NCBI RefSeq assembly: GCF_003946175.1
Contig: NZ_RHOK01000006.1
Coordinates: 1 to 64,000, forward strand
Source of the DNA: Lacticaseibacillus suibinensis
Lineage (GTDB): Bacteria > Bacillota > Bacilli > Lactobacillales > Lactobacillaceae
DNA length: 64,000 bases
Reading direction: 5' to 3'
Every line of letters starts with the position of its first letter. Position 1 is the first letter of the stretch. The notes beneath the pieces were generated by a model, which saw only the letters and a list, made by a program, of their open reading frames with translations, had not been told where the DNA came from and made no database searches. The position numbers were made by a program, and so were the translations under genes. Positions 25,331-33,992 of the stretch are shown here, piece by piece.

Positions 25331-27619
25331 TCACTTCATTTCGTAAAGGTCAGTTGGCACGTCTGCCAGCAGTGGCGATAGTGCCGGACTGGCAAAAATG
25401 GTCAGACGATGCATCGCCCGGCTAGCAATGGTATACAGCAATTCACGTTCGTCTTCATGGTGGAAGTTGGCGGCATTGGCTTGCCACAGCACCACGGCAT
25501 CGAATTCCAGCCCTTTGGCCAGATACGATGGCACCACGATGACGCCGGCGGCCAGGCGCTGATTCTCAGAGCGAATCAGCGTGGTTTTCACGCCGGCCTG
25601 TTGCAACTCGGCTTGAACCTGCTCCGCGGCTTCCAGGGTCTTGGCGATGATGGCCGTGGTTTGCTTGGCGGCGTTATCGATGTTGATTTGCTTAACCAAA
25701 GTAGCCAGCAGCGCCTGTTCGTCGGCGCGTTGGTACACAATCGGCAGCGGGCCTTGGCGGTTGAAGGCTTCGATTTTCTGGCCGGCTTTCAAAATGGCCT
25801 TGGTGAAGTCGGTGACCTGCTTGGTAGAGCGATACGACCGGGTCAGCTGCACCACCCGCGTCTTTTCCGGGTCGAACAGTTTGGACACATCGGCAATCAA
25901 CGTATGCGAGTTTTCCTTAGTGAAAATCGCCTGGTTGAGATCGCCGAGCAAGGTGAACTTCGCTTTCGGGAAGCTGCGCTGTAGGTAAGCCAGCTGGAAC
26001 GGCGTGTAGTCTTGGATTTCATCAATGAAGACATAGCGCATGTTGCGTTCGCCATGACGGCCGGTCATCAGATCATACAGGTACAAATATGGCGTCGCGT
26101 CGGCCATGGTGAGCTGGCGGGCTTTGAAAGCCTCAACGAACTGATCGACTTCCTCGTCCCATTCGGCGGCGGTCAGGCCGTATTCGGCCAGGTTCAGGTA
26201 ATGCGGCGCTTCGCGTAGGAAGTGCACATACTGCGCGCGGACGTTCAGGAAGTGATTGCGAACGATGGACTGCTGAATGGTTTGGAAAGCGTCAATGACG
26301 ATTTTCCGGGCATAGAACTTGTACTCGGCGTCGGAATCCTTGAATTCCTTCTGACCATTCTCCTGCAAACTGCGAATCTGTTCTTCCGACAGGTTTTCGA
26401 CGGTATCTTGCACCCAGTCGGCCTTCATTTCACTGTCCACTTTGCGGTTCAGCATCGAAAGTAGGCGTTCCTTGGTGGCGCTCAGGCGGTTGCCCAGATG
26501 ATAATTTTCGTTGTAACTATAGAAAATATCGGCAATGCGTTTACGCGAAATAAAGACCTTACCTTGGAACTTGATGTCGCGGAAGCGCATGTTGGCCGCT
26601 TCCAGCGTTTGGGCGTACTGCTCCGTGGCCTTGAAAAAGGCCAGACTGCCCTTAGCTTTGGCGATGGCTTTTTGCGGCTTGGTCAGTTTCGCTTCAAACT
26701 GCGAGAACAGGTCCTGTACCTGGATGTTCGGCACACGGCGCGTCACATATTGATAGAAGGTAAACTGCACCATGTTCTGTTCGCCTAATTCCGGCAGCAC
26801 GTTGCCGATATAATCAGAAAACAGCTGGTTCGGGCTGAACATGATGACTTGACTGGCGGACAAGTTGCCGCGGTAACGGTACAGCAAGTAAGCCACCCGC
26901 TGGAGCACCGCCGAAGTCTTCCCGGAACCCGCGGCCCCTTGTACGAAGAGCAAATCAGCCGAGGTGTCACGAATGATTTGGTTTTGTTCGCGCTGAATGG
27001 TGGTGACGATACTCTTCATTTGAGTATCGGATTTCTCGTTCAGCACTTCCAGCAGCATCTGATCACCGATCGTTTCGGTGGTGTCGAACATGGTTTGAAT
27101 CTGACCATTTTCGATGACAAACTGGCGCTTCAAGGAGACGTCAACGGTTTGCGGGCCGTCCGGCGTTTGGTAAGTCACCTTACCCAAGCCGCCGTCATAA
27201 TAGATGGAACTGATCGGCGCACGCCAGTCGTAGATCAAGAACTTGCCGTTTTTGTTGGTAAAACTGCCGAGGCCGATGTAGATGGTTTCGGGTTTTTCTT
27301 GGCCTTCTTGAAAATCGATCCGCGCGAAAAAGGGATTGCCCTTCAGCCGGCGCACCGTGTCCAGTTGCATGGTGGATTGACGCCAAGCATTGCTGCGCTC
27401 GTCCAGCAGCTGTTGTTGCTGCTGGATGCTGGCCGCGGTTTCGATGGTTTCAGCGTCATTGGACAGGTTAATTGAGGTGTCAGCAAAAAAGTTCTTATTC
27501 AGACTGGTTTCTTCCGCTTTGGTCCGCTCAATTTCCTGGCTCAGGCGATCATCGGCTGCGTCTAGTTCTTTCATCGTCCGATCAAGATGCGCTTGTTCGA
27601 ACTGCTTTTCTTTATCCAC
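25331..27619 (-). CDS. helD: HelD-like superfamily 1 helicase, RNA polymerase recycling factor
   Basis: 762 residues. An N-terminal coiled coil (FEQAHLDRTMKELDAADDRLSQEIERT), which in HelD reaches into RNA polymerase, precedes a UvrD-like ATPase: Walker A GAAGSGKTS, Walker B YVFIDEIQDYT, motif QLTRSYRS, and motif VVPSYLAKGLEFDAVVL. It removes RNA polymerase from stalled complexes with ATP. GTG 27619 has AAGGGGG upstream. The thioesterase gene is the only partner. Confidence 0.93.
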   Translation of the reverse strand: MDKEKQFEQAHLDRTMKELDAADDRLSQEIERTKAEETSLNKNFFADTSINLSNDAETIETAASIQQQQQLLDERSNAWRQSTMQLDTVRRLKGNPFFARIDFQEGQEKPETIYIGLGSFTNKNGKFLIYDWRAPISSIYYDGGLGKVTYQTPDGPQTVDVSLKRQFVIENGQIQTMFDTTETIGDQMLLEVLNEKSDTQMKSIVTTIQREQNQIIRDTSADLLFVQGAAGSGKTSAVLQRVAYLLYRYRGNLSASQVIMFSPNQLFSDYIGNVLPELGEQNMVQFTFYQYVTRRVPNIQVQDLFSQFEAKLTKPQKAIAKAKGSLAFFKATEQYAQTLEAANMRFRDIKFQGKVFISRKRIADIFYSYNENYHLGNRLSATKERLLSMLNRKVDSEMKADWVQDTVENLSEEQIRSLQENGQKEFKDSDAEYKFYARKIVIDAFQTIQQSIVRNHFLNVRAQYVHFLREAPHYLNLAEYGLTAAEWDEEVDQFVEAFKARQLTMADATPYLYLYDLMTGRHGERNMRYVFIDEIQDYTPFQLAYLQRSFPKAKFTLLGDLNQAIFTKENSHTLIADVSKLFDPEKTRVVQLTRSYRSTKQVTDFTKAILKAGQKIEAFNRQGPLPIVYQRADEQALLATLVKQINIDNAAKQTTAIIAKTLEAAEQVQAELQQAGVKTTLIRSENQRLAAGVIVVPSYLAKGLEFDAVVLWQANAANFHHEDERELLYTIASRAMHRLTIFASPALSPLLADVPTDLYEMK

Positions 27620-27706
27620 GGGCGCGCCCCCTTAATTGAAAATAATCGTTGTACTATCATACCACTTGTGAAATATGTTCGCAATCAAAGCAAATCGGAA
27701 TGGGCC

Positions 27707-27935
27707 GCGGGGAAGGCCGGTGAGGCGCCGGGGCGTAGTGGTCCTGCTGAGGGGTCGGCTGGAGCCAAAAGGCGGTCTCCAGCCTCAGCTATGAGCCGCT
27801 ATCGCTACGCTCAGCAGCGTCTCATAGCTGACCCCATTCAGCACAGGAGCAGCCTGAAAAGCCCGCAGTCTCCTCGAGTGCTGAATGTTTCGCGGCTGGA
27901 CCACCACGCCCCTCTGCCTCACCGACCTCCCCCGC
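27707..27935. repeat. Large branched inverted repeat A
   Basis: Arms of about 44 bp (beginning GCGGGGAAGG and ending CCTCCCCCGC) enclose two sub-structures: a GGGGTC/GACCCC stem that holds two hairpins (GGCTGGAG/CTCCAGCC and TCAGCTATGAG/CTCATAGCTGA), and a hairpin ATTCAGCAC/GTGCTGAAT. Mismatches between the arms are often G-T type. No coding frame is credible. The stretch 27620-28386 has no gene. Confidence 0.75.
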
Positions 27936-28083
27936 TAAATAACAATATCGTCAACTTTTGAGTACCGGTTACTTGATCGGTCCAAAGCCAACGACGATGT
28001 TGCATCAATCTGATTAGAATCAATCCGCGCTACTGGGTTAAGCACATTCGAAGCATTGCTCTCCAGAACCCTTCTGTTATCCA

Positions 28084-28315
28084 GCGGGTGGTGGCGGAGG
28101 GCGGAGCTTGGCGGGGGTCTGGCAGTGAATCGATTAGCGACAGGAAGACCGACGCGTACTTTGCGTGGGGCTTCCCAGAGCTAATCGCGGCAAAGTTGAA
28201 GACAGCAGGGAGCGAAGCGAGGCTGGCTTCAACTTTAGGTCTGAGACCGGTTTGTGGCTCAGACCGGCCGCACAGCCAGTACCCCCGCCAAGCGGAGCCC
28301 ACCGCCACCACCCGC
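28084..28315. repeat. Large branched inverted repeat B
   Basis: Arms of about 40 bp (GCGGGTGGTGGCGG... / ...CGCCACCACCCGC) enclose three hairpins: GATTAGCG/GCTAATC with inner GGAAG/CTTCC, AAAGTTGAAG/CTTCAACTTT, and GGTCTGAG/CTCAGACC. The shape is a cloverleaf. The right arm recurs as a partial copy at about 32332-32387. Confidence 0.8.
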
Positions 28316-28386
28316 GACCGCACACACAAGCACGCCGAGCCAAGTTGCGGTAAAATAAGCTCAACTTTGCTTGGGAGGCATGTTTT

Positions 28387-30210
28387 ATGGAAAGTACATC
28401 CCTGCTCGTCGTGTTGTTTGCGGCGCTACTCATTCCGCTGCTGATGGCACGGTTCAACATTCACAGCGTGCCCACCGCGGTGGCGGAGATCATCGTCGGC
28501 ATTGTGCTGGGGAAAAGTCTGCTGGGCTGGGTGGCCACCAACAGCGTGCTGGAGGAATTGCGCAGCTTGGGCGTGATTGTGCTGATTTTTCTGTCCGGGA
28601 TGGAAATCGACTTTTCCTTATTTAAGCCGCAGAAGAATACCACCGGCAAAATTGGTATCGCTAAGCTCGCCTTTCTCGGCTACGGCAGCATCATTCTCGT
28701 CGCGCTGGGCTTCAGCTATTTGCTCAAGCTGATGGGCCTGTACTCGCATGTCGGGTTCGCGGCGATTATTTTCGCCACGGTGGCGCTGGGCGTGGTCATT
28801 GCCGCGCTCAAAGAAAAGGAGCTGCTCAGCAAACCCTTTGGCCAAACCATTCTCTTGCTGGCAGCACTGGGCGAGGTGCTACCGCTGATTGCCTTGACCG
28901 TTTACCAAAACCTCAACGGCACGAGCTCGCGCAGCGTCTGGCTACTACTGTTGATTTTCCTGGCGGCAATCGTGTTGCTGCTCCGGTTCCGCAAGCCTTA
29001 CCAGTGGTTCGCTCAAATCGATAAAAGCACCACCCAGCTGGACATCCGGTTGGCGTTTTTCCTGATTGTCACACTGGTCACAGTGGCAGAGTCAGTCGGC
29101 GCGGAAAATATCCTCGGCGCCTTCTTAGCCGGAATGGTGATGAAACTCCTGCAACCGCGGGAGGAAACGCAAGACAAGCTGACTTCGCTCGGTTACGGCT
29201 TCTTCATTCCAATTTTCTTCATTATGACCGGCGCCAACATCGATCTGCGGCAACTGCTGCAGGAACCCAAGAGTCTCGCGCTGATTCCGATTTTGCTGAT
29301 TGGCTTCTTCGCGGCTAAAGTGGCACTGGTGCCGCTACTGATGCTGCGGTTCCGCAAGCATAACGCGCTGGCAGGGACCTTCTTGACGGCCACCACCATC
29401 ACGCTGGTCATCCCCGCGCTGTCCGTGGGCCGGAGTCTGGGCATCATCAGCACCACCCAAAGCGGCGCCTTCACGTTAGCCGCGGTGATCACCTGCATCG
29501 TCTCGCCGATTTTGTTCAATACCTTCTACGTGGCGGAAAAAGAAGACTTCAAGAAGACCCGCGTGCACTTCATCGGGGCCAACCTCACCACCGTGCCGAT
29601 TGCCCAGCAGCTGAGCAAGGGCTTGTATGACGTCCACCTGTACACCGACGACCCAGAAAAGTACAAAACCTACAACTCCGAAGTTGACGTCACCCTACTG
29701 CCGCAGTTGGACGAGGCCACGTTGCGGGAGGCGCACGCTTTTGACACCGACATCGTGACCTTAGCTTATTTTGACCACACCAAAAACGTGGCGCTGGCCA
29801 AATGGGCGCTGGCGGCGAAGGTCCCACGGATCATCGCGCGCTTTGAAGCCAAAAACGCCAGCGATTCCGAATACGATGACCTGGCCGCGCAAGGCGTGGA
29901 AATCTACAACACCTTTGAAACCAACATTGCCATGCTGCGCAGCCTGATTGAAACGCCATCGACGCTGAAGATTTTGGAAGACACCGAAGCCGGTATTTTC
30001 GAAATCGTCGTCAACAACCGGCGCTTCACCGGCCTCGAAGTCAAGAACCTACCCTTCGTCAACGACATCACCATCAGTCAAATCTTCCGCGACAATCATT
30101 TCATCGCCCCGCATGGCGATACTCAGATACACCTCGGGGACCATATTATTTTCTCCGGGGATAAAAAAGGGATTGCGCAAATCCGCGCCCAGTTTGAGAA
30201 GCAGAACTAG
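28387..30210 (+). CDS. CPA2-family monovalent cation/proton antiporter with RCK domain (Kef/YbaL type)
   Basis: 607 residues. About twelve membrane segments (residues 1-385) carry the CPA2 pattern, including AEIIVGIVLGKSLLGW and ENILGAFLAGMVMKLL. They are followed by a Rossmann-like RCK/TrkA-N domain (VHFIGANLTTVPIAQQLSKG) and a TrkA-C domain at the C-terminus (FTGLEVKNLPFVND...HLGDHIIFSGDKKG). It exchanges K+ or Na+ for protons under control of a nucleotide or ligand bound to RCK. ATG 28387 has GGGAGG upstream. It lies downstream of repeats A and B. Confidence 0.93.
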   Translation: MESTSLLVVLFAALLIPLLMARFNIHSVPTAVAEIIVGIVLGKSLLGWVATNSVLEELRSLGVIVLIFLSGMEIDFSLFKPQKNTTGKIGIAKLAFLGYGSIILVALGFSYLLKLMGLYSHVGFAAIIFATVALGVVIAALKEKELLSKPFGQTILLLAALGEVLPLIALTVYQNLNGTSSRSVWLLLLIFLAAIVLLLRFRKPYQWFAQIDKSTTQLDIRLAFFLIVTLVTVAESVGAENILGAFLAGMVMKLLQPREETQDKLTSLGYGFFIPIFFIMTGANIDLRQLLQEPKSLALIPILLIGFFAAKVALVPLLMLRFRKHNALAGTFLTATTITLVIPALSVGRSLGIISTTQSGAFTLAAVITCIVSPILFNTFYVAEKEDFKKTRVHFIGANLTTVPIAQQLSKGLYDVHLYTDDPEKYKTYNSEVDVTLLPQLDEATLREAHAFDTDIVTLAYFDHTKNVALAKWALAAKVPRIIARFEAKNASDSEYDDLAAQGVEIYNTFETNIAMLRSLIETPSTLKILEDTEAGIFEIVVNNRRFTGLEVKNLPFVNDITISQIFRDNHFIAPHGDTQIHLGDHIIFSGDKKGIAQIRAQFEKQN

Positions 30211-30258
30211 AGGCGGCGTGCTACAATGAGATTATTCTAATGAAATGCGGTGACCAAC

Positions 30259-31164
30259 ATGAAGCAAGGAACCACGATTTTAACGCTTGATAACGGCTAC
30301 CACCTTTGGACCAACACACAAGGCGAAGGCGACATTCATTTGCTTTGCTTGCATGGCGGCCCTGGCGGCAACCACGAATACTGGGAAAATTTCGGCGAAG
30401 AACTCGCTGATCTCGGGGTGCAGGTCCACATGTACGACCAGCTGGGCAGCTTTTACTCGGATCAGCCCGACTATTCCGACCCAGAAATTGCGGCCAAGTA
30501 CCTGACCACGGATTATTTCCTGGGTGAAGTCGAAGAAGTGCGCCAAAAGCTCGGCCTCGATCATTTTTACCTGATTGGCCAAAGCTGGGGTGGCGCGTTG
30601 ACGCAGCTTTACGCCCTCAAGTACGGCGAACACCTTAAAGGCGCCATCATCTCGTCCATGATCGACAACATCGACGAATATGTTGAACACATCAACCTCG
30701 TGCGCGAAGAGGCGCTGCCGCCTTCCGCGGTGGCTTACATGAAAAAGGTCGAAGCTGAAGGTAACTGGAAAGATCCGAAGTACCAAGGCTTTGTCGATAT
30801 CTTGAACAAAGGCTACGTCGACCGCAAGCAGCCACCGGCCATCTCTCACCTGATTGATACCACCGGCACCGCGGTTTACAACGCCTTCCAAGGCGACAAT
30901 GAATTCGTCGTCACCGGCAAGCTCAAGGATTGGGACATTCGCGACCAAATCCACAACATTCAAGTGCCAACCTTGCTGACCTTTGGGGAACACGAAACCA
31001 TGCCAATGCGCTCAGCGCAACGCATGGCAGAAGTCATTCCACATGCCCGCCTCGTAACCACCCCAGATGGCGGTCATCACCACATGATCGACAACGCGCC
31101 AGTTTACTTCGCCCATCTGAAGCAATTTATCCAAGACGTCGAAACGGGTAACTTTAACGATTAA
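30259..31164 (+). CDS. pepI: Proline iminopeptidase-type alpha/beta hydrolase
   Basis: 301 residues. Shows the S33 family motifs: oxyanion region HGGPGG, nucleophile elbow GQSWGG, an acidic residue in the FGEHE turn, and His in GGHHH. It releases N-terminal proline from peptides, part of casein/peptide use in lactic acid bacteria. ATG 30259 has GCGGTGA upstream; a GTG three codons earlier (30250) is also in frame. Other proline- or tricorn-type aminopeptidases of family S33 share these motifs, so exact specificity is inferred. Confidence 0.88.
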   Translation: MKQGTTILTLDNGYHLWTNTQGEGDIHLLCLHGGPGGNHEYWENFGEELADLGVQVHMYDQLGSFYSDQPDYSDPEIAAKYLTTDYFLGEVEEVRQKLGLDHFYLIGQSWGGALTQLYALKYGEHLKGAIISSMIDNIDEYVEHINLVREEALPPSAVAYMKKVEAEGNWKDPKYQGFVDILNKGYVDRKQPPAISHLIDTTGTAVYNAFQGDNEFVVTGKLKDWDIRDQIHNIQVPTLLTFGEHETMPMRSAQRMAEVIPHARLVTTPDGGHHHMIDNAPVYFAHLKQFIQDVETGNFND

Positions 31165-31170
31165 TCTGAT

Positions 31171-31211
31171 TAGCCAACTTAGCGGCCCTTGCTGTTAAGT
31201 TGGCTATTTTT
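31171..31211 (+). terminator. Terminator of the pepI-like gene
   Basis: TAGCCAACTTA / TAAGTTGGCTA, then TTTTT. Confidence 0.85.
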
Positions 31212-31229
31212 AAAGCTTGGAGGATGCTC

Positions 31230-32069
31230 ATGACCGATTTACAAACCCTCATTGCCTTGGCCGAAAAGAACCCCAATATCGTCGCCATCGGCACAGAAGG
31301 CGCTAGCAATAACCCGGCGCTTGAACCAGACGTCTGGACCGACCTAGATGTCACGTTATTCTGCCAAAATCCTAGTCAAGAAGACGGCAGGGTGTGGATC
31401 AAAGCCCTCGGTGACCCAACCTTGGTGCAACACCTCACCCACCAGCAACTGTTTGACGCGTCTGCTCAATGGGAATGCTGGCTCACCCGCTACCCCGGCA
31501 CGCGGCGGGTGGATTTCAAACTCGCCCCTGCCTCAGACATGACGGCATACCTCGCCGGTGATCACCTCAATGGCATCGTCTGGCGCCAAGGTCAGCTAGT
31601 GGAACCGGGAACCACCGACGCCAGCAGCCATTTTCTCCCTGTACCCAGGCAAGCGGACTATGACGCCGCCGTCAACGAGCTGGTGTGGATCGCCGGCAAT
31701 GTGGTTAAAGGCCTCGGTCGGCGTAATCTCCTCTACGCCAATGAGCAATTCAATCAACACCTGCGCCCACAGCTCCTGCTTCTGCTGGCTTATCGCGAAA
31801 CTATTAACGACCACGGCCAATTCGACCCTGGCGTGAACGGGAAGAACCTGTGGCCGCGGCTGACCGCAGCCGAGCAGCAACAACTCGCTGTCACCTATAA
31901 CCAGGCCACGCTTCAAGCGACAAGAGCCAGTCTGACCCAGCTCCTCACTTTCGCTGATCAGCTGATTGAAGGTTTCGCTCAAGCCAATCAGTTTGTGCAA
32001 CCTGATTGGCTGGACCGCGCCGAGGAACAACTCTACAACTGGCTTAACGATAACAGTCTGTTGGCTTAA
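31230..32069 (+). CDS. ANT(6)/AadK-like nucleotidyltransferase-family protein
   Basis: 279 residues, resembling streptomycin 6-adenylyltransferases: the acidic pair WTDLDVTLF (residues about 37-45), the RRVDFKLAP strand, YLAGDHLNG, and a C-terminal helical domain (WIAGNVVKGLGRRNLLYANEQFN). The usual N-terminal GSR/GSxxN loop reads GTEGASNN, so activity against streptomycin is uncertain. ATG 31230 has GGAGG upstream; a nominal start at 31200 lies in the preceding terminator. Confidence 0.8.
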   Translation: MTDLQTLIALAEKNPNIVAIGTEGASNNPALEPDVWTDLDVTLFCQNPSQEDGRVWIKALGDPTLVQHLTHQQLFDASAQWECWLTRYPGTRRVDFKLAPASDMTAYLAGDHLNGIVWRQGQLVEPGTTDASSHFLPVPRQADYDAAVNELVWIAGNVVKGLGRRNLLYANEQFNQHLRPQLLLLLAYRETINDHGQFDPGVNGKNLWPRLTAAEQQQLAVTYNQATLQATRASLTQLLTFADQLIEGFAQANQFVQPDWLDRAEEQLYNWLNDNSLLA

Positions 32070-32113
32070 CCAGCCAGCTACTGCTAGCTTAGTGTCACCG
32101 CTACTGTTATCGA

Positions 32114-32331
32114 GCGGGTGGCGGTGAGGGGGGCGGAGCTTGGGGCGCGCGGCCAGCAGTGAAACGATGAGGACTAGTCAGACTGTGGTTTTCAGGCTGA
32201 CCAGTCCTCATCGCGGCAATTCTGGAGACTCAGAATGAGGCTCCAGAATTAGGTCCGAGACCGCTTTTTGGCTCGGACCGGCCGCACAGCAGGCCACGCG
32301 CCCCAGGCGGAGCCCCCTCACCGTCACCCGC
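32114..32331. repeat. Large branched inverted repeat C, with partial extra arm
   Basis: About 40-bp arms (GCGGGTGGCGGTGAGG... / ...CCTCACCGTCACCCGC) enclose three hairpins: GATGAGGACT/AGTCCTCATC, AATTCTGGAG/CTCCAGAATT and GGTCCGAG/CTCGGACC. It is followed at 32332-32387 by a partial copy of the right arm of repeat B. It fills most of the 375-bp gap before the phosphatase gene. Confidence 0.8.
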
Positions 32332-32444
32332 GGCCGCACAGCCAGCACCCCCGCCAAGCGGAGCCCACTCGCCGCAACCCGCGGCCCGTATCCAACCAGT
32401 AGAATGTGCTAAACTAGAGGTAACAAAACGCGGAGGTAAGCACA

Positions 32445-33107
32445 ATGAAAACGGTCACGGTTTACATGGTTCGCCACGGCCAAACGTGGTTCAACAAATT
32501 CAACAAAATGCAAGGCTGGTCCGACTCGCCGCTCACCGACAAAGGCATCGCTGACGGTAAGCGCGCCGGCCAAGCCCTGCGCCACATCACCTTCACCCAC
32601 GCTTACTGCAGTGACACCACGCGCGCCACGCGCACCGCGGAATTCGTGTTGGAAAAGAACTTCAACAGCCCGGTGCAGCTCACCGCCACCCCGTTATTCC
32701 GCGAGCAATTCTACGGCTATTTTGAAGGTGAAGACTCACCGAAGACCTGGTACGCAGTCGGCGCTCCGCATGGGGCCAACACCTTCAAGGAATTGATTGA
32801 AAAATTCGGCGTCGATGCTTCCAAAGATTTCATGCACGAAGCCGACCCCTTCCATGACGCCGAAAACGCGCTGACCTACTGGAATCGGCTGCAAAAAGGC
32901 TTCAAGCTGCTGCGCGATGAAAATCAAAACGGCGATAACGTGCTGCTAGTCACCCATGGCACCACCATTCGCAGCATTATCGACAAATTCGGCAAACCTG
33001 ATGGCTGGACCGTCACTGACAGCCCGCGCAACGGCTCAATTTCGCGCATCGCCCTCACCGATGAAGGCATCAAGGTGCTCGGCTACAACGAACTCACCCT
33101 CGTTTAG
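32445..33107 (+). CDS. Histidine phosphatase / phosphoglycerate mutase-family protein
   Basis: 220 residues with the catalytic RHGQTWFN motif at residue 9-16 (the phosphorylated His), a second His in LLVTHGTTI and an acidic REQFYGYFEG. It is probably a phosphatase with broad or unknown substrate rather than glycolytic mutase, because the second-domain residues differ. ATG 32445 has CGGAGG upstream. The TetR gene follows after 10 bp, so they are cotranscribed. Confidence 0.9.
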   Translation: MKTVTVYMVRHGQTWFNKFNKMQGWSDSPLTDKGIADGKRAGQALRHITFTHAYCSDTTRATRTAEFVLEKNFNSPVQLTATPLFREQFYGYFEGEDSPKTWYAVGAPHGANTFKELIEKFGVDASKDFMHEADPFHDAENALTYWNRLQKGFKLLRDENQNGDNVLLVTHGTTIRSIIDKFGKPDGWTVTDSPRNGSISRIALTDEGIKVLGYNELTLV

Positions 33108-33117
33108 GGAGGCCCTC

Positions 33118-33672
33118 ATGGCAACTGACACCAAAGCAGTGCTCGCCCGCACCTTGCGCGACATGATGGCCACCACCGCGCTGGATCACATCACCATCAG
33201 CGCGCTGACCGCCAAAGCCGGCGTGACCCGGAACACCTTTTACTACCACTTCGAGGACATTTACTCACTGCTAGCCTGGATTTACGACCAGGAAATTGTG
33301 ACGCAGATGGCCAAGTACGCCCAGATCACCGAATGGCAAAAGGCCTACCGCGTGCTGCTGGATTACATCGATGATAACCGCAGCTTTTGTATTGCTTCCT
33401 TCCACTCGGTAGCGCGTGACTTGCTGGAGCAGTTGCTAGCCACCGTTGCTGATGCCCTGGTGCGCTCAGTGGTCAATGACGCCGATCCTTCACTGCCCAA
33501 ACCGTTGACGGATGACATCTGCAACTTCTTCGGCCTGGCGATTGTGGCCCAGGTCATTCAGTGGCTGATGGAAGGCATGACCGTGCCGAAAAAGACCTTG
33601 GTGCATCGCGCCGACATCATGCTCACCGGCGCCGTCCAAAACGCCATTCGCAATGCGCAAACGCTAGGTTAA
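33118..33672 (+). CDS. TetR/AcrR-family regulator (DhaS-like size)
   Basis: 184 residues. The N-terminal helix-turn-helix reads ITISALTAKAGVTRNTFYYHFEDIYSLLAWIYDQE, as in the TetR_C_8/DhaS group. ATG 33118 has GGGAGG upstream. It lies 10 bp after the phosphatase gene. The oleate hydratase gene is 320 bp downstream and could be a target, but nothing in the sequence proves that. Confidence 0.88.
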   Translation: MATDTKAVLARTLRDMMATTALDHITISALTAKAGVTRNTFYYHFEDIYSLLAWIYDQEIVTQMAKYAQITEWQKAYRVLLDYIDDNRSFCIASFHSVARDLLEQLLATVADALVRSVVNDADPSLPKPLTDDICNFFGLAIVAQVIQWLMEGMTVPKKTLVHRADIMLTGAVQNAIRNAQTLG

Positions 33673-33676
33673 CCAA

Positions 33677-33703
33677 ACCGCGCCAGCTGGGGCGGTTTTT
33701 TGT
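33677..33703 (+). terminator. Terminator of the phosphatase-tetR operon
   Basis: AACCGC / GCGGTT stem followed by TTTTTT. Confidence 0.75.
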
Positions 33704-33740
33704 GTGAATCAGAAAACCATACTATTCCTTAAGCATTTTT

Positions 33741-33771
33741 TGGGCAACTCGCGTAGGTTGCCCATTTTTTT
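33741..33771 (+). terminator. Second tandem terminator
   Basis: GGGCAAC / GTTGCCC with 8-base loop, then ATTTTTTT. It has no gene directly before it, so it may be a back-up terminator or an attenuator for the following genes. Confidence 0.65.
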
Positions 33772-33818
33772 GCATACGTTTTCTTTCTACACTTAAGACG
33801 TAAAGAAAGGTGGTCTGA

Positions 33819-33962
33819 ATGATGAAAAAAACACACACGCTCCTCACCCTAGGTTTAATCGTTGGCGCCGCAGTTGGGGCAACGGTTTACACCTTGAAGA
33901 AAATGGACTGGTGGCACGATGACGCCAAAGACTATGCGATTTTCGAATCGCAGCGCGACTAG
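33819..33962 (+). CDS. 47-residue single-span membrane protein
   Basis: Starts MMKKTHTLLTLGLIVGAAVG, a hydrophobic segment with small residues, followed by a charged tail TLKKMDWWHDD...ESQRD. The ribosome site GAAAGGTGG is strong. It lies 30 bp before the oleate hydratase gene, so they are probably cotranscribed. It may be a membrane anchor or stress peptide; I do not recognise the family. Confidence 0.7.
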   Translation: MMKKTHTLLTLGLIVGAAVGATVYTLKKMDWWHDDAKDYAIFESQRD

Positions 33963-33992
33963 GCATTCGGCTTAAGGAAAGAAGGCTTTTTG

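Noticed and set aside
28030-28460. Several frames of about 60-118 codons on both strands around repeat B
   Set aside because: They run through inverted-repeat arms and lack ribosome sites; they are produced by the G+C-rich repeats.
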